This document shows, piece after piece, positions 61,648 through 64,000 of a DNA stretch of 64,000 nt (positions are counted from its first letter, which is position 1; every line of letters begins with the position of its first letter). The notes beneath the pieces are model-generated. The model did not search any database. It was not told where the DNA came from and was given only the letters and a program-made list of their open reading frames with translations. Made by a program: the position numbers and the translations under genes. Source of the DNA: JAJPHW01 sp963771505 (GTDB taxonomy: Bacteria > Acidobacteriota > Terriglobia > Terriglobales > Acidobacteriaceae); the NCBI GenBank assembly GCA_963771505.1, contig CAVYTO010000002.1, forward strand, positions 992,001-1,056,000, in the 5' to 3' direction.

Positions 61648-63573
61648 ATGGCGAAAATTATAGGAATTGACCTTGGAACCACCAACTCCTGCGTTGCGGT
61701 TATGGAGGGTGGCGAGCCTAAGGTCATCGCAAATGAAGAGGGTGGACGCACAACGCCGTCTATTGTCGGCTTTACCAAGAGCGGCGAGCGGTTGGTGGGG
61801 CAGGTGGCGAAGCGTCAGGCGATCACCAATCCCGAGAACACCGTTTATTCCATCAAGCGGTTTATGGGACGCCGATTCAACGAAGTCACTGAAGAAATCA
61901 AGATGGTGCCGTACAAGGTCGTCCAGTCGGGCGACAATGTTGCGGTTTTAGCGCAGGGCAAGGAGTACACCCCGCCGCAGGTTTCCGCGATGATCCTTCA
62001 GAAATTGAAGAAAGCGGCGGAAGACTATCTTGGCGAGAAAGTTACAGAAGCGGTCATCACCGTGCCTGCGTACTTTAACGACGCGCAACGCCAGGCCACG
62101 AAAGATGCCGGCCAGATTGCCGGACTCGACGTGAAGCGCATCATCAACGAACCCACGGCAGCAGCACTGGCCTACGGTCTCGACAAAAAGAAGGACGAAA
62201 CCATCGCCGTTTACGATTTCGGCGGCGGTACGTTCGATATTTCGGTACTCGAAGTCGGCGAAGGCGTGATTGAAGTCAAAGCCACCAACGGCGATACGCA
62301 TCTGGGCGGCGACAACCTCGACCAGCGCATTGTCGATTGGCTCATTGACGAATTCAAGAAACACGAAGGCCTCGACCTGCGCGGCAAGGGCAACGAGATG
62401 GCGCTACAGCGTCTGCGCGATGCAGCCGAGCGCGCGAAGATTGAGCTTTCGACCACGATGGAGACCGAGATCAATCTGCCGTTCATTACGGCGGACGCGG
62501 GCGGTCCGAAGCACCTGGTGGTGAAGCTGACCCGTGCCAAGCTGGAATCGATGGTGGAAGAAATCATCCAGCGTTCGGTTGGGCCATGCAAACAGTGCAT
62601 GAAGGATGCCGGTGTGGATGCCAGCAAGATTGATGAAGTCGTGCTGGTCGGCGGACAGACTCGTATGCCGCGCATTCAAGCGCTGGTAAAAGAGCTGTTC
62701 GGCAGAGAAGGTCACAAGGGTGTCAATCCGGATGAAGTCGTCGCAGTAGGCGCGGCGATTCAGGGTGGAGTGCTCGGCGGCGACGTGAAAGACCTGTTGT
62801 TGCTGGACGTTACTCCGCTGTCGCTTTCGATTGAGACTCTGGGCGGTGTAGCGACTCCGATGATTCCGCGGAACACGACCATTCCGACGCGCAAGACGGA
62901 GACCTTTTCCACTGCAGCGGACAGTCAGACTACCGTTGAAGTGCACGTCCTGCAAGGCGAACGCCCGATGGCTGCGCAGAACCGGACGCTCGGCAAGTTT
63001 CACTTGACCGGGATTCCATCGGCGCCGCGTGGCGTTCCGCAGATTGAAGTTACGTTTGACATCGATGCCAACGGCATTTTGAACGTGACCGCGAAAGACA
63101 CGGCCACGGGCAAGGACCAGAAGATCACGATCACGTCTTCGTCCGGCTTGTCCAAAGAGGAAGTCGAGCGAATGGCCAAAGAAGCCGACTCGCATTCCGC
63201 GGAAGACAAAGCCAAGCGCGATGAGATTGAATCGAAAAACCAGCTCGACTCAATGGTTTACAACACTGAGAAGATGTTGCGCGAGCAAGGCGACAAGATC
63301 TCCGGCTCGGAACGCGGCGACGTCGAAAATGCGATCGCTGATGCGAAAAAGGCACTCGAATCAGCCGACAAATCCGCCATGGACAAGGCCCGCGAGACCT
63401 TGACCCAGGCATCCCACAAGCTTGCCGAGCAAATGTATAAGTCGGCGCAAACCCCGCCCCCGGGAGCAGCGCCGGGAGCTGAGACGCAGCCAGGCAACGA
63501 CGGGGCGGCGAACGAACAGAAGAAAGACGAAGGCGTAATCGACGCCGAATACGTCGACGTCGAAAATAAGTGA
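61648..63573 (+). CDS. dnaK: molecular chaperone DnaK (Hsp70)
   Basis: A 641-residue cytosolic chaperone. IIGIDLGTTNSCVAVMEGG (phosphate 1), the IINEPTAAALAYGLD and VYDFGGGTFDISVLE segments, VVLVGGQTRMP, the substrate-binding domain and a C-terminal lid ending with DAEYVDVE (EEVD-like). Works with DnaJ and GrpE in folding. AAGGAGCC precedes the ATG. No dnaJ, grpE or hrcA is in the window. Confidence 0.98.
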   Translation: MAKIIGIDLGTTNSCVAVMEGGEPKVIANEEGGRTTPSIVGFTKSGERLVGQVAKRQAITNPENTVYSIKRFMGRRFNEVTEEIKMVPYKVVQSGDNVAVLAQGKEYTPPQVSAMILQKLKKAAEDYLGEKVTEAVITVPAYFNDAQRQATKDAGQIAGLDVKRIINEPTAAALAYGLDKKKDETIAVYDFGGGTFDISVLEVGEGVIEVKATNGDTHLGGDNLDQRIVDWLIDEFKKHEGLDLRGKGNEMALQRLRDAAERAKIELSTTMETEINLPFITADAGGPKHLVVKLTRAKLESMVEEIIQRSVGPCKQCMKDAGVDASKIDEVVLVGGQTRMPRIQALVKELFGREGHKGVNPDEVVAVGAAIQGGVLGGDVKDLLLLDVTPLSLSIETLGGVATPMIPRNTTIPTRKTETFSTAADSQTTVEVHVLQGERPMAAQNRTLGKFHLTGIPSAPRGVPQIEVTFDIDANGILNVTAKDTATGKDQKITITSSSGLSKEEVERMAKEADSHSAEDKAKRDEIESKNQLDSMVYNTEKMLREQGDKISGSERGDVENAIADAKKALESADKSAMDKARETLTQASHKLAEQMYKSAQTPPPGAAPGAETQPGNDGAANEQKKDEGVIDAEYVDVENK

Positions 63574-63614
63574 TCGCAAGCGAAGCGAGGGATCACTCAT
63601 CACCTAGCTGGCAT

Positions 63615-63640
63615 TTGGGGAGCGCGAAAGCGCTCCCCAA
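63615..63640 (+). terminator. hairpin downstream of dnaK
   Basis: Eleven perfect base pairs, TTGGGGAGCGC / GCGCTCCCCAA, close a GAAA tetraloop. Strong and well placed 41 bases after the dnaK stop, but no T-run follows. It may be a terminator, a transcript-stabilising element or a small dispersed repeat. Confidence 0.5.
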
Positions 63641-63667
63641 CTTGTCAGCCTTGGAAGGAGACTGAAC

Positions 63668-63841
63668 ATGCAATTCGAGGTGAATGGACATCCTTATTAC
63701 TTGCATTTTGTAGACGACGAAGAACGCTGGTACGTATTCGAGCCGAGCATAACCGGACTTCAACGAATCCCGATCTACGTGGACGCTACAAAATGGGACC
63801 GCATCGGTATGCCCAGCAACCAAAGCAAAATTCCAAACTAA
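63668..63841 (+). CDS. 57-residue conserved-looking hypothetical protein
   Basis: ATG 63668, TAA 63839-63841, with GGAAGGAG 8-15 bases upstream. The product begins MQFEVNGHPYYLHFV and ends with a polar QSKIPN tail; WYVFEP and WDRIGMP segments suggest a compact beta-rich fold. Encoded between the dnaK hairpin and a repeat. Function unknown. Confidence 0.55.
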   Translation: MQFEVNGHPYYLHFVDDEERWYVFEPSITGLQRIPIYVDATKWDRIGMPSNQSKIPN

Positions 63842-64000
63842 ACGACCGGTGTCATCCTGAGCGAAGGGTGTGATTCGCGAAAGCGAATCACAGGCGTAGT
63901 CGAAGGAACCCTACTCGTGTGAGCTAAGATGAGAGTGGCAGAATATTTTTCCTAATGGAGCGCTCAGAATCAAGAGCTTCTCGCCTCGCCAGAGGCGGCG
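63842..64000. repeat. dispersed intergenic repeat with tetraloop hairpin
   Basis: GTCATCCTGAGCGAAGGG at 63851-63868 is a repeat motif common between genes of acidobacteria (general knowledge). It is followed by a hairpin GTGATTCGC-GAAA-GCGAATCAC (63870-63891). An ATG at 63954-63956 near the window edge may begin the next gene, but too little is visible. Confidence 0.5.

Overview
This 64 kb window looks like a chromosomal segment of an Acidobacteriota bacterium, probably a soil or subsurface Terriglobales/Koribacter-like lineage. That placement is an inference. It rests on two large Oar-like TonB-dependent receptors with an N-terminal carboxypeptidase-regulatory-like domain, a TIGR03118-type secreted protein, the imuA-imuB-dnaE2 cassette, a small conserved protein beginning MARGWESKS, and GTCATCCTGAGCGAAG-type intergenic repeats. 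No rRNA and no CRISPR array is visible. Two tRNAs are present, and each is linked to a short insertion.

Layout. 1-1.4 kb holds the 3' part of a DUF3800 gene and small membrane proteins. 1.6-2.6 kb is glpX. At 2.85-5.75 kb a tRNA-Ala(CGC) is followed by a 2.8 kb island bounded by a perfect 26-bp repeat of the tRNA 3' end. The island carries two nuclease-like proteins, a tandem winged-helix protein and a 45-residue membrane peptide, but no integrase. 5.8-8.5 kb has small secreted proteins, a Flp-type pilin, a PilZ protein and a secreted amidohydrolase. 8.5-9.4 kb is a patch of REP-like palindromes around a RAYT transposase gene that has lost its core. 9.5-13.9 kb has a secreted beta-propeller-like protein, a ZIP transporter, YchF, a membrane protein and a MoxR ATPase.

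14.0-24.7 kb is a sugar-use locus: AgaS-type SIS protein, unusual glycoside hydrolase and TonB receptor on the minus strand; DeoR regulator, PfkB kinase and GH36-type alpha-galactosidase on the plus strand. The kinase and the galactosidase are each broken by a +1 frameshift. 25.9-31.3 kb is the imuA-imuB-dnaE2 mutasome, with a candidate SOS box. 31.5-33.9 kb has a receiver-only response regulator and two tandem Crp/Fnr paralogues. 34.1-42.2 kb is a two-sided membrane-lipid cluster around a CarH/LitR-type B12 photoreceptor-regulator. It contains two cyclopropane-synthase-like methyltransferases, DUF1365 (frameshifted), an FAD oxidoreductase, a fatty-acid desaturase, a DUF1295 protein and small membrane proteins.

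42.2-43.6 kb is a second tRNA-linked insertion. The 3' part of tRNA-Phe(GAA) is duplicated about 1.3 kb away, with an SRAP (YedK/HMCES) gene between the copies. 43.8-64 kb is mostly ordinary chromosome: M1 aminopeptidase, hutI, LytTR regulator, a second TonB receptor, a Crp-type regulator with an odd N-terminus, a GAF-sigma54 activator, purS, glmS, an acyltransferase, a ferredoxin-NADP reductase-like protein, a VapBC-type toxin-antitoxin pair, and dnaK with a clear sigma-70 promoter.

The points most worth a second look are the two integrase-less tRNA insertions, the RAYT gene whose core is replaced by half of a REP element, the CarH-linked lipid cluster, and a set of +1 frameshifts. The frameshifts could be real decay or sequencing indels.
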